Shown: positions 1 to 9,285 of the stretch, in pieces | How positions within the stretch are numbered: position 1 is the first letter of the stretch | Layout: each line of letters begins with the position of its first letter | Assembly: GCA_964595785.1 (NCBI GenBank) | Contig: CAZQRO010000010.1 | Span: 1 to 33,367, forward strand | DNA: 33,367 bases | Direction: 5' to 3' | Source: Bovifimicola sp964595785 | GTDB taxonomy: Bacteria; Bacillota; Clostridia; Lachnospirales; Lachnospiraceae | Notes under the pieces: model-generated | Seen by the model: only the letters and a program-made list of their open reading frames with translations | Told to the model about the DNA's origin: nothing | Databases searched by the model: none | Translations under genes and position numbers: made by a program

Positions 1-2
1 CG

Positions 3-1355
3 AGTGCTGAGTCATCAGGCGCATATATGTTATGGTATTCATTTGGTGATGGTTTCTTTGCATTCTTACCAATAATCTTAGGTGCAACAGCGGCTAAGAA
101 GTTTGGAGGTAATCAATTCCTTGGTATGGGTATCGGTGCAGCAATGTGTTATTCAGGAATAACAGCAATGGCTGGTAATCCCGAGATAATTGGTACAGTA
201 TTAAAAGGTACAGATTTTGCAATGAGCTATAGTGCTAAATTCTTTGGTATTCCAATAATTATGCCGGCAGGAGGTTACCTTTCAACAGTTGTTCCAATCA
301 TTGTAGCAACATATTTTATAGTTAAACTTGAAAAAACTTTAAAGAAGATTATACCGGATGTTATTAAGACATTTATCGCTCAGGTATTGGCATTTATCAT
401 TATGTTACCATTAACATTCCTATTAATCGGACCAGTCACAGCTATTTTAAGTAATTGTGTTGGATTTGCATTCAAGTTTTTATATGACATTCCTATAGCA
501 GGTGGTCTTGTAGCAGGTTTACTTATAGGTGCATTCTGGCAGGTACTTGTAATCTTTGGTGTTCATTGGGGACTTATTCCATTAGCAATGAACAACTATG
601 GTTCGCTTGGTTATGACTTTATTCTTTCACCATTCTTTGCAGCATCATTTGCACAGGCAATGGTAGTATTAGCAATATATATTAAAACAAAAGACAAGAA
701 ACTTAAAAACATGGCATTACCGGCATTTATCTCTGGTATGTTCGGTGTTACAGAGCCTTGTATTTATGGTATTACACTTCCTAAGAAAAAACCATTTATT
801 ATCTCATGTATTGCAGCTGCAATCGGTGGTGGTATAATCGGAGTAGCAGGGGCTAAATCTTATACAATGGGTGGTCTTGGCGTATTTGGTCTTCCAAGTT
901 ATATTGCTAAGACCGGTGATAATAAGTTATATAGTATGATTTGGATTATCGTTGGTACACTTGTAGCAATGGCTATAGCATTTATCTTAACAATGATACT
1001 TTACAAAGATGATTCTCCTGTAGTAACAGATGATAAAAAAGATACAAAAGTTTTAAACGGCAAAAAAGAAGTAATTGCATCACCTATAACAGGCGAAGTT
1101 AAAGATTTATCAGAAGTTGAAGATGAAGCATTTTCAACAGGTGCTTTAGGACAGGGAAGTGCAATAATTCCGACAGAAGGCAAATTATATGCACCATGTG
1201 ATGGTGAGATAACAACATTCTTTCCGACAGGACATGCAATCGGAATTAAATCAGTAAATGGAGTGGAAATCCTGATGATGGAAAAGGTGCTTCGGTACCT
1301 GATATGTGTACAAATGGTTCACATACAGTTCCGAAGAGAATTACGCAGACTATAG
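3..1355 (+). pseudogene. PTS beta-glucoside permease, IIC plus truncated IIA (5' end outside window)
   Basis: This is the permease of a beta-glucoside phosphotransferase system. The frame is open from base 3, so the gene starts upstream, where a IIB domain would normally lie. The membrane IIC domain fills most of the visible part and shows the family signatures GVHWGLIPLAMNNYG and GVTEPCIYGITLPKKKPF. After a charged linker a IIA (Crr-like) domain starts at about 1075 (ASPITGEVKDLSEV) and runs through GHAIGIKSVNGVEIL. At about 1268-1276 the family sequence stops, and some 27 unrelated residues follow before the stop. Family IIA domains continue with a segment containing the phosphoryl-accepting histidine (IHIG-type), which is missing; only the partner histidine in GHAIGI remains. 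The tail is the downstream glycosidase gene read in another frame, so a deletion fused the two genes. IIC may still be made, but this IIA cannot work as usual. Confidence 0.85.
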
Positions 1356-2641
1356 AAGACGGAGTACTTTATCCAAGTCATGAGGCAATTGATTTTTATC
1401 ACCATTATAAAGAGGATATTGCATTATTTGCAGAGATGGGATTTAATGTATTCAGAATGTCGATTAACTGGACAAGGATATTCCCTACGGGAATGGAAAC
1501 AGAACCAAATGAAGCAGGACTTAAATTCTATGATAATGTATTTGACGAATGTAAGAAATACAGCATTGAACCATTAGTCACAATTTCTCATTATGAAATG
1601 CCTTACGCATTAGTTGAAAAATGTAATGGCTGGGAAGGCAGAGAATGCATAGGATATTTTGAAAATTATTGCAAGGCAATATTCGAAAGATATAAAGATA
1701 AAGTTAAATACTGGCTTACATTTAACGAAATAAATGCAGGTGCAATGCCGATGGGAAATGTATTATCTGTTGGAACGTGTAAGGGATATACAGGGCCTGC
1801 AATGGGATTTCCGGATGCTCCGCAGGCAAGATTTCAGGGACTTCATAATCAGTTTGTAGCCAGTGCTAAAGTTGTTAAGTATGCACATGATAATTATCCT
1901 CAGTTTAAATTGGGTAATATGATTGCATTTATGACTGAGTATCCATTTACATGTAACCCTGATGATGTTCTTAAAGCACAGAAAGAAATGCAGATTGGTA
2001 ACTGGTTGTGCGGCGATGTTCAGGTAAGAGGTGCATATCCTTATTTTGCAAAACGTTATTTTGAAGAAAATAATATTAACATCATAATGGAAGCAGATGA
2101 TGAAGCAATATTAAAAGAAGGAACGGTAGATTTCTATACATTTAGTTACTATATGACAAATTGTGTATCAACAGATATGACTAAACAGGGAACATCAGGA
2201 AACCTTATAGGTGGAGTAAAGAATCCATATCTCAAGGCTAGTGACTGGGGCTGGCAGATTGATCCTAAAGGACTTAGATATACATTAAATGAAATATACG
2301 GTCGTTATGAAATACCTATGATGGTTGTGGAAAATGGTCTGGGAGCCGTTGATAAACTTGAAGAAGACGGAAGTATTCATGATTCGTACAGAATTGACTA
2401 TATGAGAGAACATATCGAGCAGATGAAAGAAGCTGTAAAAGATGGTGTTGAGCTTATGGGATACACACCTTGGGGCTGTATTGATTTGGTCAGTGCTTCA
2501 ACAGGTGAGATGGCAAAACGTTATGGTTTCATATATGTTGATAAATATGATGATGGTACAGGCGATTTAAGCAGAAGAAAGAAAGATTCTTTTTACTGGT
2601 ATAAGAAAGTAATCGAGACAAACGGAGAAAATCTGGATTAA
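1304..2641 (+). pseudogene. bglA: 6-phospho-beta-glucosidase (GH1), N-terminally truncated
   Basis: A GH1 glycosidase that would split phosphorylated beta-glucosides brought in by the PTS permease just upstream. From the first ATG, the acid/base glutamate is E142 (LTFNEIN) and the nucleophile is E343 (VVENGLG). The 6-phosphate-binding region of this subfamily is present near the C-terminus (SASTGEMAKRYGF). Family members begin about 40 residues earlier with a segment containing ATAANQxEG, whose glutamine binds the sugar. Here the homologous frame goes back only to about 1265 (GNPDDGKGASVPDMC) and then meets the PTS IIA gene. No good ribosome site precedes ATG 1304, and the frame overlaps the permease frame by 52 bases. 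The body of the enzyme is intact, but loss of the first strand and glycone-binding glutamine makes activity unlikely. An assembly join could give the same picture. Confidence 0.85.
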
Positions 2642-2674
2642 TACGTGTATTATTTGACATTCTTCTATAAATTC

Positions 2675-2712
2675 AAAAAACCTTTACAGAAATTATTCTG
2701 TAAAGGTTTTTT
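2675..2712. terminator. Bidirectional intrinsic terminator between GH1 and PBP genes
   Basis: A 17-bp perfect stem (2675-2691 with 2696-2712) has a 4-base loop and is A-rich on the left and T-rich on the right. It sits between two convergent genes and can serve both strands. Confidence 0.9.
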
Positions 2713-2751
2713 TGAAATCTTTTTATAACCGGTCTTTTATAATCAGGAGAT

Positions 2752-5187
2752 TTAATCTGTTTTTTTAGTAGTAGTCTCTTCTTCTGATTTCTTTTGGGTT
2801 TCGCCTACAACAGCAGTAGAATTTGGAATCTGACCGGAATGTACATTACACTGGTCTTTTGGTACTGTTCCCTTTGCGAAAAATTCATTTGTTGTCGGAC
2901 ATACACCATCGATTGCGACTTTGCCGGAAGAAGTACAAATCTTAGTAGAGATAACTGAATCAGGCATTGGGAAACCAAGGTCTTCGGTGTAACCTTTTGA
3001 TTCATCAATTCTTGTCATTATACTGCTCCACATATCTTCGTGATAAACACCGTTTTTAAGTGAGGCATTTTCATCATAACCACACCAGATTGTTGCTGTG
3101 AGATATGGTGTGTAACCAGAGAACCATAAATCGTAATCATTACTTGATGTTCCTGTTTTACCGGCTACAGTCATTCCGTTTACCTGACAATGAGTACCTG
3201 TGCCACTTTTTACAACGTCTTCCATTGCGTTTGTAAGCAGCCATGCAGTTGATTCTTTAATAACTGTGTGAGTGGAAGGAGTTGATTCTAATATCACTTT
3301 TCCGTTATGATCCAAAACTTTTGTATATAATACAGGTTCAGTATAAACACCGCCATTTGCTATAGAGGCATAAGCAGCACAAAGTTCTAAGTTTGTAACT
3401 CCATATGTGATACCTCCTAATCCAAGTGACTGATTTATATCACTTACAACACTGCCGTCATCTAAGGTTTTGCTTGATACAAGTGTTGTAAAACCAAATT
3501 CATGAAGATAATCAAATCCTAATTGTGGAGTAATGGCAGTTAGTAATTTAACTGTTACAACGTTCATAGAGTCTCTGATACCATCTCTTAATGTGGAAGT
3601 ACCCCTGTATGAGTCTCCCCACCAGTTTTTAACCGGTCTGCCGTTAATATAATTAAAAGGTTCATCTACAATTGTAGAAGCTAATGTGTAACCCGCTGTA
3701 TCAAGTGCAGGTGCATACGCAGAGAGAACTTTAAAGCATGAACCCGGTTGTCTAGAAGTATTAGTTGCCCTGTTAAGAGTAAGACTTCCCATTTTCTCAC
3801 CACGACCTCCAACAATTGCCTTAACATAACCGGTTTTTTGATCCATTACAGTAAAGGATGTCTGAGGCTGTATTGTATATTCAATATTTTCGTCAATCTC
3901 TTCTTCACCCTCTTTTAAGTATTCCTGTTTAAACGCAGCTATAAGGGCATCACATTCTTCAGTAGAACTAAAGATTAACTTAAAATTGGGATTTTCTAAT
4001 AAAACTCTGTTATAGTAATCCAAATCCACTTCTGAATAATTCTGAATTGTTCCATCGGTCTTTTTAACTGACCATGCCCAACTTACAGAATATGAAACTG
4101 CTATAGGATAATTGTCAGGATTATTAATCTCTTCATCACAAATGTTCTGGATAGCTGTATCCTGAGTTGTGTGAATTGTTAATCCGCCACTATATAGCAC
4201 GTTATATGCCTGAGTCTGTGTATATCCCTTTTGTTCCATAAGGTCATTCAGGATTTCATCAATTAATTCATCAACAAAATACGAATATGGAGAAGAAGTA
4301 GAAGTTTCAAGATTAACAGACTGGATTCTTGAATATACGTCATCAGCCATAGCTTCATCATATTCTTCTTTAGTTATATGTCCGTGTGACAACATATTAT
4401 TAAGTACTTTTTTGCGTCGCTTTGCATTATTCTCAGGGTGAATAACCGGGTTAAATGATGAAGGACTCTGAGTAATTGCAGCAATTACCGCACTTTCTGA
4501 AAGATTTAAATCAGCTGCATCTTTATTAAAATATCTTTTGGCAGCTGACTGAACACCAAGACAGTTAGAACCTAAATTAATTGTATTAAGGTAACTTTGT
4601 AAAATATATGATTTGGTAGTGGTTTTCTCCAATTCAAGAGCAAGATATTGTTCCTGAAATTTACGCTTAAATAATGCCGCCAGAGTTGATTCGCGTCCAC
4701 CATCTTCAAATACATTATTTTTTAGTAACTGTTGTGTTATGGTACTGGCACCCTGAGTGAAACTGCGGGTTGAAAGTGCTGTAAATCCGGCTCTTATTAT
4801 ACCCTTAATATCAATGCCGTTATGCTCAAGAAAACGTTCATCCTCAATATCAATAAAAGCATACTGAAGGCATCCAGGTATATCGTCAATGCTTACTTCC
4901 TGTCTGTTTGAACCGGACTTTAGGAGTGTTGTTACAACATTACCATCGCTGTCATATACAGTGGTGGAATACCCCGTAGGAGTGACATTTAAAGTACTGA
5001 CATCAGGTGCATTGTCAATTATACCTTTTATCATTCCAAGCCCTGTAAATCCAATGACTACCACAGCCAGAACCAATGCATATAGTGCAAATTTAAAAAT
5101 GCCAACTAAAATGTTACTGAGACGTTTATTTTTCTTAGATGCTAAATCACGTCGTTTATCTGCTGTTTGTTTATATCCGAAATTCAT
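2752..5187 (-). CDS. Class A penicillin-binding protein 1A (bifunctional transglycosylase/transpeptidase)
   Basis: Polymerises and crosslinks peptidoglycan at the outer face of the membrane. One N-terminal membrane helix (about residues 28-52) follows a basic cytoplasmic tail. The GT51 glycosyltransferase domain has catalytic E115 in EDERFLEHNG, then GASTITQQLLKN and SYLNTINLG. The transpeptidase domain has the SxxK motif S483-C-F-K486, the SxN motif S540-M-N542 and K677-T-G in AGKTGTSSND. A short Cys-containing segment (ICTSSGKVAIDGVCP) and a low-complexity Thr/Glu/Lys tail end the protein. At 811 residues it has the usual length. Start: an AGAGGG site lies about 6 bases before the ATG. It is transcribed alone, with its own extended -10 promoter upstream and a strong terminator downstream. 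Confidence 0.95.
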   Translation of the reverse strand: MNFGYKQTADKRRDLASKKNKRLSNILVGIFKFALYALVLAVVVIGFTGLGMIKGIIDNAPDVSTLNVTPTGYSTTVYDSDGNVVTTLLKSGSNRQEVSIDDIPGCLQYAFIDIEDERFLEHNGIDIKGIIRAGFTALSTRSFTQGASTITQQLLKNNVFEDGGRESTLAALFKRKFQEQYLALELEKTTTKSYILQSYLNTINLGSNCLGVQSAAKRYFNKDAADLNLSESAVIAAITQSPSSFNPVIHPENNAKRRKKVLNNMLSHGHITKEEYDEAMADDVYSRIQSVNLETSTSSPYSYFVDELIDEILNDLMEQKGYTQTQAYNVLYSGGLTIHTTQDTAIQNICDEEINNPDNYPIAVSYSVSWAWSVKKTDGTIQNYSEVDLDYYNRVLLENPNFKLIFSSTEECDALIAAFKQEYLKEGEEEIDENIEYTIQPQTSFTVMDQKTGYVKAIVGGRGEKMGSLTLNRATNTSRQPGSCFKVLSAYAPALDTAGYTLASTIVDEPFNYINGRPVKNWWGDSYRGTSTLRDGIRDSMNVVTVKLLTAITPQLGFDYLHEFGFTTLVSSKTLDDGSVVSDINQSLGLGGITYGVTNLELCAAYASIANGGVYTEPVLYTKVLDHNGKVILESTPSTHTVIKESTAWLLTNAMEDVVKSGTGTHCQVNGMTVAGKTGTSSNDYDLWFSGYTPYLTATIWCGYDENASLKNGVYHEDMWSSIMTRIDESKGYTEDLGFPMPDSVISTKICTSSGKVAIDGVCPTTNEFFAKGTVPKDQCNVHSGQIPNSTAVVGETQKKSEEETTTKKTD

Positions 5188-5227
5188 TAAAAACCCTCTT
5201 TTCTAGAATTGTTAAAAAATCATTGTA

Positions 5228-5236
5228 ATTATACCA
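5228..5236 (-). promoter_or_regulatory. Extended -10 promoter of the PBP gene
   Basis: Read on the minus strand, TGGTATAAT is an extended -10 (TG-N-TATAAT) about 40 bases upstream of the PBP start. No good -35 is visible 17 bases upstream, as is common for extended -10 promoters. Confidence 0.55.
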
Positions 5237-5411
5237 AATTTTAGGCGTTTAATAAAGTTAAATATTTATTACATATGATTTATCTGCATATATATTTACT
5301 TCTACGGTATTAACTTGATGAATATATTTTGATTCAAATAGTATATATAACAAGTATTAAACATTTCAAGAGGTTTTAATCAATGTAATTATAAAAAAGC
5401 AAGATTCATTT

Positions 5412-5440
5412 TTGACACATGAATTAAAATTAGGTATAAT
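5412..5440 (+). promoter_or_regulatory. Full-consensus sigma-A promoter of the YigZ/IMPACT gene
   Basis: TTGACA (5412-5417) and TATAAT (5435-5440) are separated by exactly 17 bases. Both hexamers are perfect matches. Transcription would start near 5447, giving a leader of about 30 bases. Confidence 0.85.
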
Positions 5441-5475
5441 AAATCATTGATAATTAAAGAATATGAGGTAACATT

Positions 5476-6108
5476 ATGGAAAATATTATTATAGAAGGCG
5501 GCAGCGGCGAAATAGTGGAAAAAAAGTCCAGGTTTATTGCTAATGTTAAAGCTGTTAGCAGTGAAGAGGAAGCTATTGATTTTATAAATGAAATGAAAAA
5601 GAAGTATTGGGATGCCAGACATAACTGTATGGCATATGCAGTTAACGATATACAAAGATTCAGTGATGATGGTGAACCGTCAGGAACAGCAGGAAAGCCG
5701 ATTTTGGACGTAATTAACGGATGGAGGCTTTCTAATGCGGTAATTGTGGTGACAAGGTATTTTGGCGGCATATTATTAGGGACAGGCGGACTTGTGCGGG
5801 CTTATCAGAAGTCATGTACAGAGGGACTTAATAATTCGGTTATTTCGAAGAAGTATACAGGCAAAAGATTTGAAATAGTTACTGACTATAACGGACTTGG
5901 AAAGATACAGTATATTGCCGAAAATGATGATATTAATCTTATTAATATAGAATATACTGATAATGTTAAAATAAATGTGGTGTGCGAAAAAGATAAATAT
6001 GATGGATTTGTTAAAAAGGTAACGGAAGTTTCAGCAGGTAAGGCTGGGATATTTGAAAGTGAAAATGTGGAGTTTGTAATTGCAAAAGGAGTAGTACAGT
6101 GTTTATAA
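5476..6108 (+). CDS. IMPACT/YigZ family protein (UPF0029, DUF1949)
   Basis: A YigZ/IMPACT family protein of 210 residues, the usual length. The N-terminal domain carries the family core: RHNCMAYAV (residues about 48-56), FSDDGEPSGTAGKP (about 62-75) and VVTRYFGGILLGTGGLVRAY (about 94-113). The C-terminal 75 residues fit the DUF1949 domain. The eukaryotic relative IMPACT regulates GCN2. In bacteria the role is unsettled, with ribosome- or translation-related functions suggested, and nothing here narrows that down. Start: GAGGT lies about 6 bases before ATG 5476. It is monocistronic, between a consensus promoter and a convergent PAP2 gene. Confidence 0.92.
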   Translation: MENIIIEGGSGEIVEKKSRFIANVKAVSSEEEAIDFINEMKKKYWDARHNCMAYAVNDIQRFSDDGEPSGTAGKPILDVINGWRLSNAVIVVTRYFGGILLGTGGLVRAYQKSCTEGLNNSVISKKYTGKRFEIVTDYNGLGKIQYIAENDDINLINIEYTDNVKINVVCEKDKYDGFVKKVTEVSAGKAGIFESENVEFVIAKGVVQCL

Positions 6109-6130
6109 AATAACCATATGGCTTAAAAAA

Positions 6131-6159
6131 GGCATACAGATAATCAATGTCTGTATGCC
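6131..6159 (-). terminator. Intrinsic terminator of the PAP2 gene, overlapping its last codons
   Basis: A 10-bp perfect stem (6131-6140 with 6150-6159) and a 9-base loop are followed, on the minus strand, by six T residues. The 5' arm in minus-strand sense encodes the last residues of the PAP2 protein (AYR), and the stop codon lies in the loop. Confidence 0.8.
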
Positions 6160-7067
6160 AGTTCTTCGTTTGTGAATAAAATCTTTATCAATATTGGATA
6201 TATGACTGTTATAAAAAATGTTAATATCATATATTCGGCAAATCCGGATAGTAAAATATTTAGTCCTGCAAATTCTAACAGATAAGAAACTAATATTTTA
6301 ACTGAAATTAGTAAAACGATTCCAAGAATATATTTTAGAATCTGAAAAGGAAGTGAGGCAGCTTTTTCATTAAAATTAATTTTATTAATTTCTATAAACC
6401 ATCCTATAAGGAATCCTAAAGAAGCACCACAGGATTTAAAAATATCTTCCATATTCCCGACTGCTATATTGGAAACAGTGGCATTCACATATAGGGAATA
6501 ACTAGTTACTGACAGAATAGCAGTAAAAAATATAAAGAATATCCATGTCTTATGGGTTGAATGCAGTGAGTAGTTATCAAATAAATAATTAACCACAATA
6601 GTTATCACAGCGGATATTAAAAATGAGGCAAGTACGTCATAAGGAGTGTGGACACCTAAATACATTCTTGAGAACATAACAAGTACAATTGGAATAAGGC
6701 AAAGTACCTTATATAATTTCTTACTGCATAAATGAGAAAATGTTATAAATAATGAAGTGGCATTTTGGGTATGCCCACTTGGAAATGAATACCCTGTTGC
6801 GGTCTTTTTAGCAGCGGCTATGGGATTAAGGGAAGTATTACGTACAAAAGGACGTTTTATACGCAATGTTATTTTAAGAGTCTGGACAGCAAGTCCGGCA
6901 AGTATATAAATAAAGCATATACGATAGGCAAGTTTTTTATCTACGCACCAAAAGAGAAGGCAGAGGATACAAAGGAAAAACAATCCTTCGCCCATTACTG
7001 TGAATACCATATTGATTTCTGTGAAAATTGGATTTCTCAGGTGTTCAAGTAACTCTAAAAGCTTCAT
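6144..7067 (-). CDS. PAP2-superfamily membrane phosphatase
   Basis: An integral membrane phosphatase of the type 2 phosphatidic acid phosphatase family. All three catalytic motifs are present: KxxxxxxRP (K65 to R72-P73), P96-S-G-H99 in SFPSGHTQNA, and SRxxxxxHxxxD (S133-R134, H140, D144). Hydrophobic segments flank these motifs and continue through the C-terminal half (about residues 175-300), giving perhaps eight helices in 307 residues. Substrates in this family include lipid phosphates, undecaprenyl pyrophosphate and diacylglycerol pyrophosphate; the sequence does not say which applies. Start: AAGGAG lies about 6 bases before the ATG. It lies 67 bases downstream of typA on the same strand, so it may be partly co-transcribed with it. 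Confidence 0.9.
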   Translation of the reverse strand: MKLLELLEHLRNPIFTEINMVFTVMGEGLFFLCILCLLFWCVDKKLAYRICFIYILAGLAVQTLKITLRIKRPFVRNTSLNPIAAAKKTATGYSFPSGHTQNATSLFITFSHLCSKKLYKVLCLIPIVLVMFSRMYLGVHTPYDVLASFLISAVITIVVNYLFDNYSLHSTHKTWIFFIFFTAILSVTSYSLYVNATVSNIAVGNMEDIFKSCGASLGFLIGWFIEINKINFNEKAASLPFQILKYILGIVLLISVKILVSYLLEFAGLNILLSGFAEYMILTFFITVIYPILIKILFTNEELAYRH

Positions 7068-7134
7068 AAAAACTCCTTTAAGTATATGCTTTGTTAATTG
7101 TAAAATACAAATTATTTAACTGTTAATAGGCATT

Positions 7135-8973
7135 TTAAGAATTTTTCTTATTAAATGCCGCACGTTTTCTAAGTGTCGGATCAAGAATCTTCTTTCTTAT
7201 TCTTAAACTGGTTGGTGTAACCTCAAGTAATTCATCTGTATCAATAAATTCAAGGCACTGTTCTAGACTAAGGATTCTCTTTGGTGAAAGTTTTAAAGCA
7301 TCATCAGCGCCGGAAGAACGTGTGTTGGTAAGCTGTTTTTTCTTGCATACATTAACTTCTACATCATCAGTCTTGCCATTTTGTCCGACAACCATACCTG
7401 AATAAACTTTTTCTCCGGAACCTATGAAAAGTGTACCACGTTCCTGAGCATTAAACAAGCCATAAGTTATGGCATCTCCGGCTTCAAATGCAATAAGTGA
7501 ACCCTGCTTTCTGTACTGAATATCTCCTTTATAAGGGCCATAACCATTAAATATAGTGTTAATTATACCATTTCCCTTGGTATCAGTCATAAATTCGCCG
7601 CGATAACCGATTAATCCTCTGGCAGGAATAGAGAATTCAAGTCTTGTGTAACCGCCGTTAGCAGTAGACATAGACATAAGTTCACCTTTTCGTTCACTAA
7701 GTTTCTGAATAATCGAACCTGAGAATTCTTCAGGCACATCAATATATGCAAGTTCCATTGGTTCGAGTTTTTTGCCTTTTTCATCCGTCTTATAGAGGAC
7801 TTCAGCTTTACTTACGGAAAATTCAAATCCTTCACGTCTCATATTTTCAATTAATACGGATAAATGTAATTCGCCACGTCCGGAAACCTTATAACTTTCC
7901 GTTGTATCAGTTTCTTCAACTCTAAGGCTGACATCAGTATTCAATTCACGGAATAATCTGTCTCTTAAATGTCTTGATGTGACAAATTTACCCTCAAGAC
8001 CGGCAAGAGGACTGTCATTAACATTAAACTGCATAGCGATAGTAGGCTCAGAAATCTTCTGAAATGGTATTGCTACAGGATTTTCAGGTGAACATATTGT
8101 ATCACCGATGTGAATATCCGAAATACCGGAAATTGCCACAATTGAACCTATGGCTGCTTCATTAACTTCGATTTTATTTAAGCCTTCATATTCATATAAT
8201 TTACTGATTTTAACACGTTTTTTGAAATCAGGGTCATGGTGATTGACAAGAATAACATCCTGATTAACCTTTAATTTACCATTATCTACCTTACCTACAC
8301 CGATACGTCCGACATATTCATTGTAATCAATTGTGCTGATAAGAACCTGAGTGTCAGCATCAGGATCTCCTTCAGGAGCAGGGATATAGTTAATTATTGT
8401 TTCAAACAGTGGAATCATATTCTCAGGTGAATCATCTAATTCAAGTATTGCATGTCCCGCTTTGGCAGAAGCATATACAAATGGACAGTCAAGCTGTTCA
8501 TCAGAAGCATCAAGTTCAATGAATAATTCAAGAACTTCATCAATAACTTCTACAGGACGGGCTTCCGGTCTGTCAATCTTGTTAATGCATACGATTACGG
8601 GCAGATTAAGTTCTAATGCTTTCTTTAAAACAAATTTTGTCTGAGGCATTGCACCTTCGAATGCATCAACAACAAGAACAACACCATTAACCATTTTCAG
8701 TACACGTTCAACTTCGCCACCGAAATCTGCGTGTCCGGGTGTATCAATAATATTAATTTTAATACCTTTATAATTAACTGCTGTATTTTTGGAAAGAATA
8801 GTGATACCACGTTCTCTTTCGATATCATTTGAGTCCATGACTCTCTCGGCTACTTCCTGGTTTTCGCGGAATGTTCCGCTCTGTCTTAATAACTGGTCAA
8901 CCAATGTCGTTTTACCGTGATCAACATGGGCGATAATAGCAATATTTCTGACATCTTCTCTTTTTATTTTCAT
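7135..8973 (-). CDS. typA: Ribosome-binding GTPase TypA/BipA
   Basis: A translational GTPase related to EF-G that binds ribosomes and helps ribosome assembly and stress adaptation. Residues 15-23 hold the P loop (AHVDHGKTT), followed by the effector motif RERGITI, DTPGHADFGGEVERV and the guanine-specificity motif NKIDRP. The EF-G-like beta barrel, domain V and the TypA C-terminal region follow, with a basic end (KILDPTLRKRAAF). I chose the ATG at 8973 (MKIKREDVRN, 612 residues). The alternative ATG at 8985 touches the AAAGGA ribosome site with no spacer, whereas 8973 leaves 12 bases. The leader contains a small hairpin. Confidence 0.96.
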   Translation of the reverse strand: MKIKREDVRNIAIIAHVDHGKTTLVDQLLRQSGTFRENQEVAERVMDSNDIERERGITILSKNTAVNYKGIKINIIDTPGHADFGGEVERVLKMVNGVVLVVDAFEGAMPQTKFVLKKALELNLPVIVCINKIDRPEARPVEVIDEVLELFIELDASDEQLDCPFVYASAKAGHAILELDDSPENMIPLFETIINYIPAPEGDPDADTQVLISTIDYNEYVGRIGVGKVDNGKLKVNQDVILVNHHDPDFKKRVKISKLYEYEGLNKIEVNEAAIGSIVAISGISDIHIGDTICSPENPVAIPFQKISEPTIAMQFNVNDSPLAGLEGKFVTSRHLRDRLFRELNTDVSLRVEETDTTESYKVSGRGELHLSVLIENMRREGFEFSVSKAEVLYKTDEKGKKLEPMELAYIDVPEEFSGSIIQKLSERKGELMSMSTANGGYTRLEFSIPARGLIGYRGEFMTDTKGNGIINTIFNGYGPYKGDIQYRKQGSLIAFEAGDAITYGLFNAQERGTLFIGSGEKVYSGMVVGQNGKTDDVEVNVCKKKQLTNTRSSGADDALKLSPKRILSLEQCLEFIDTDELLEVTPTSLRIRKKILDPTLRKRAAFNKKNS

Positions 8974-8997
8974 AAAAATTGTCATTCCTTTCTGGTG

Positions 8998-9017
8998 CTT
9001 CTGTTCTCAAACAGAAG
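8998..9017 (-). promoter_or_regulatory. Leader hairpin upstream of typA
   Basis: A perfect 8-bp stem (8998-9005 with 9010-9017) with a 4-base loop lies in the typA leader, just upstream of the AAAGGA ribosome site. It has no T-run, so it is not a terminator. It may stabilise the mRNA or tune initiation. Confidence 0.4.
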
Positions 9018-9063
9018 TAAATTTAGAAAAATTTAAGGTGCTAAAAAAAAACACACGTTAACA

Positions 9064-9091
9064 AGTTTAGCACAATCAAAAAAAATTTCAA
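9064..9091 (-). promoter_or_regulatory. Likely typA promoter
   Basis: On the minus strand TTGAAA (9086-9091), a 16-base spacer and TAAACT (9064-9069) preceded by TGC form an extended -10 promoter. The leader would be about 80 bases long. Confidence 0.45.
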
Positions 9092-9285
9092 GACAAATAA
9101 ACAAAAAACGTCATTTTGCTACATATAGTAAGTATGAAAACGGCTAATTGTGCATTTTGACTATGGTATTTGCAGGAGTTGTCAATTTGTGTCGAACGAA
9201 AATGGCATAAAACTACAAAAAAACATAGAAAAATGTAATATTGCAAGTTATAATTATATTTAGAAAATACATAGGAGGTGCCGGA

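Larger units (their letters stand above)
8974..9285. other. Divergent intergenic region typA / receiver gene
   Basis: About 312 bases between divergent starts. It holds the typA leader hairpin and promoter on the minus strand, and on the plus strand a TATAAT at 9249-9254 with a weak -35 (TAGAAA, 9226-9231). No further gene is seen. Confidence 0.6.

Noticed and set aside
4889..5206. Plus-strand 105-codon frame inside the PBP gene
   Set aside because: Antisense shadow of a gene with intact catalytic motifs.
9050..9070. Half Rex-like GTTAAC sequence near the typA promoter
   Set aside because: Only one half is present and typA is not an expected Rex target.
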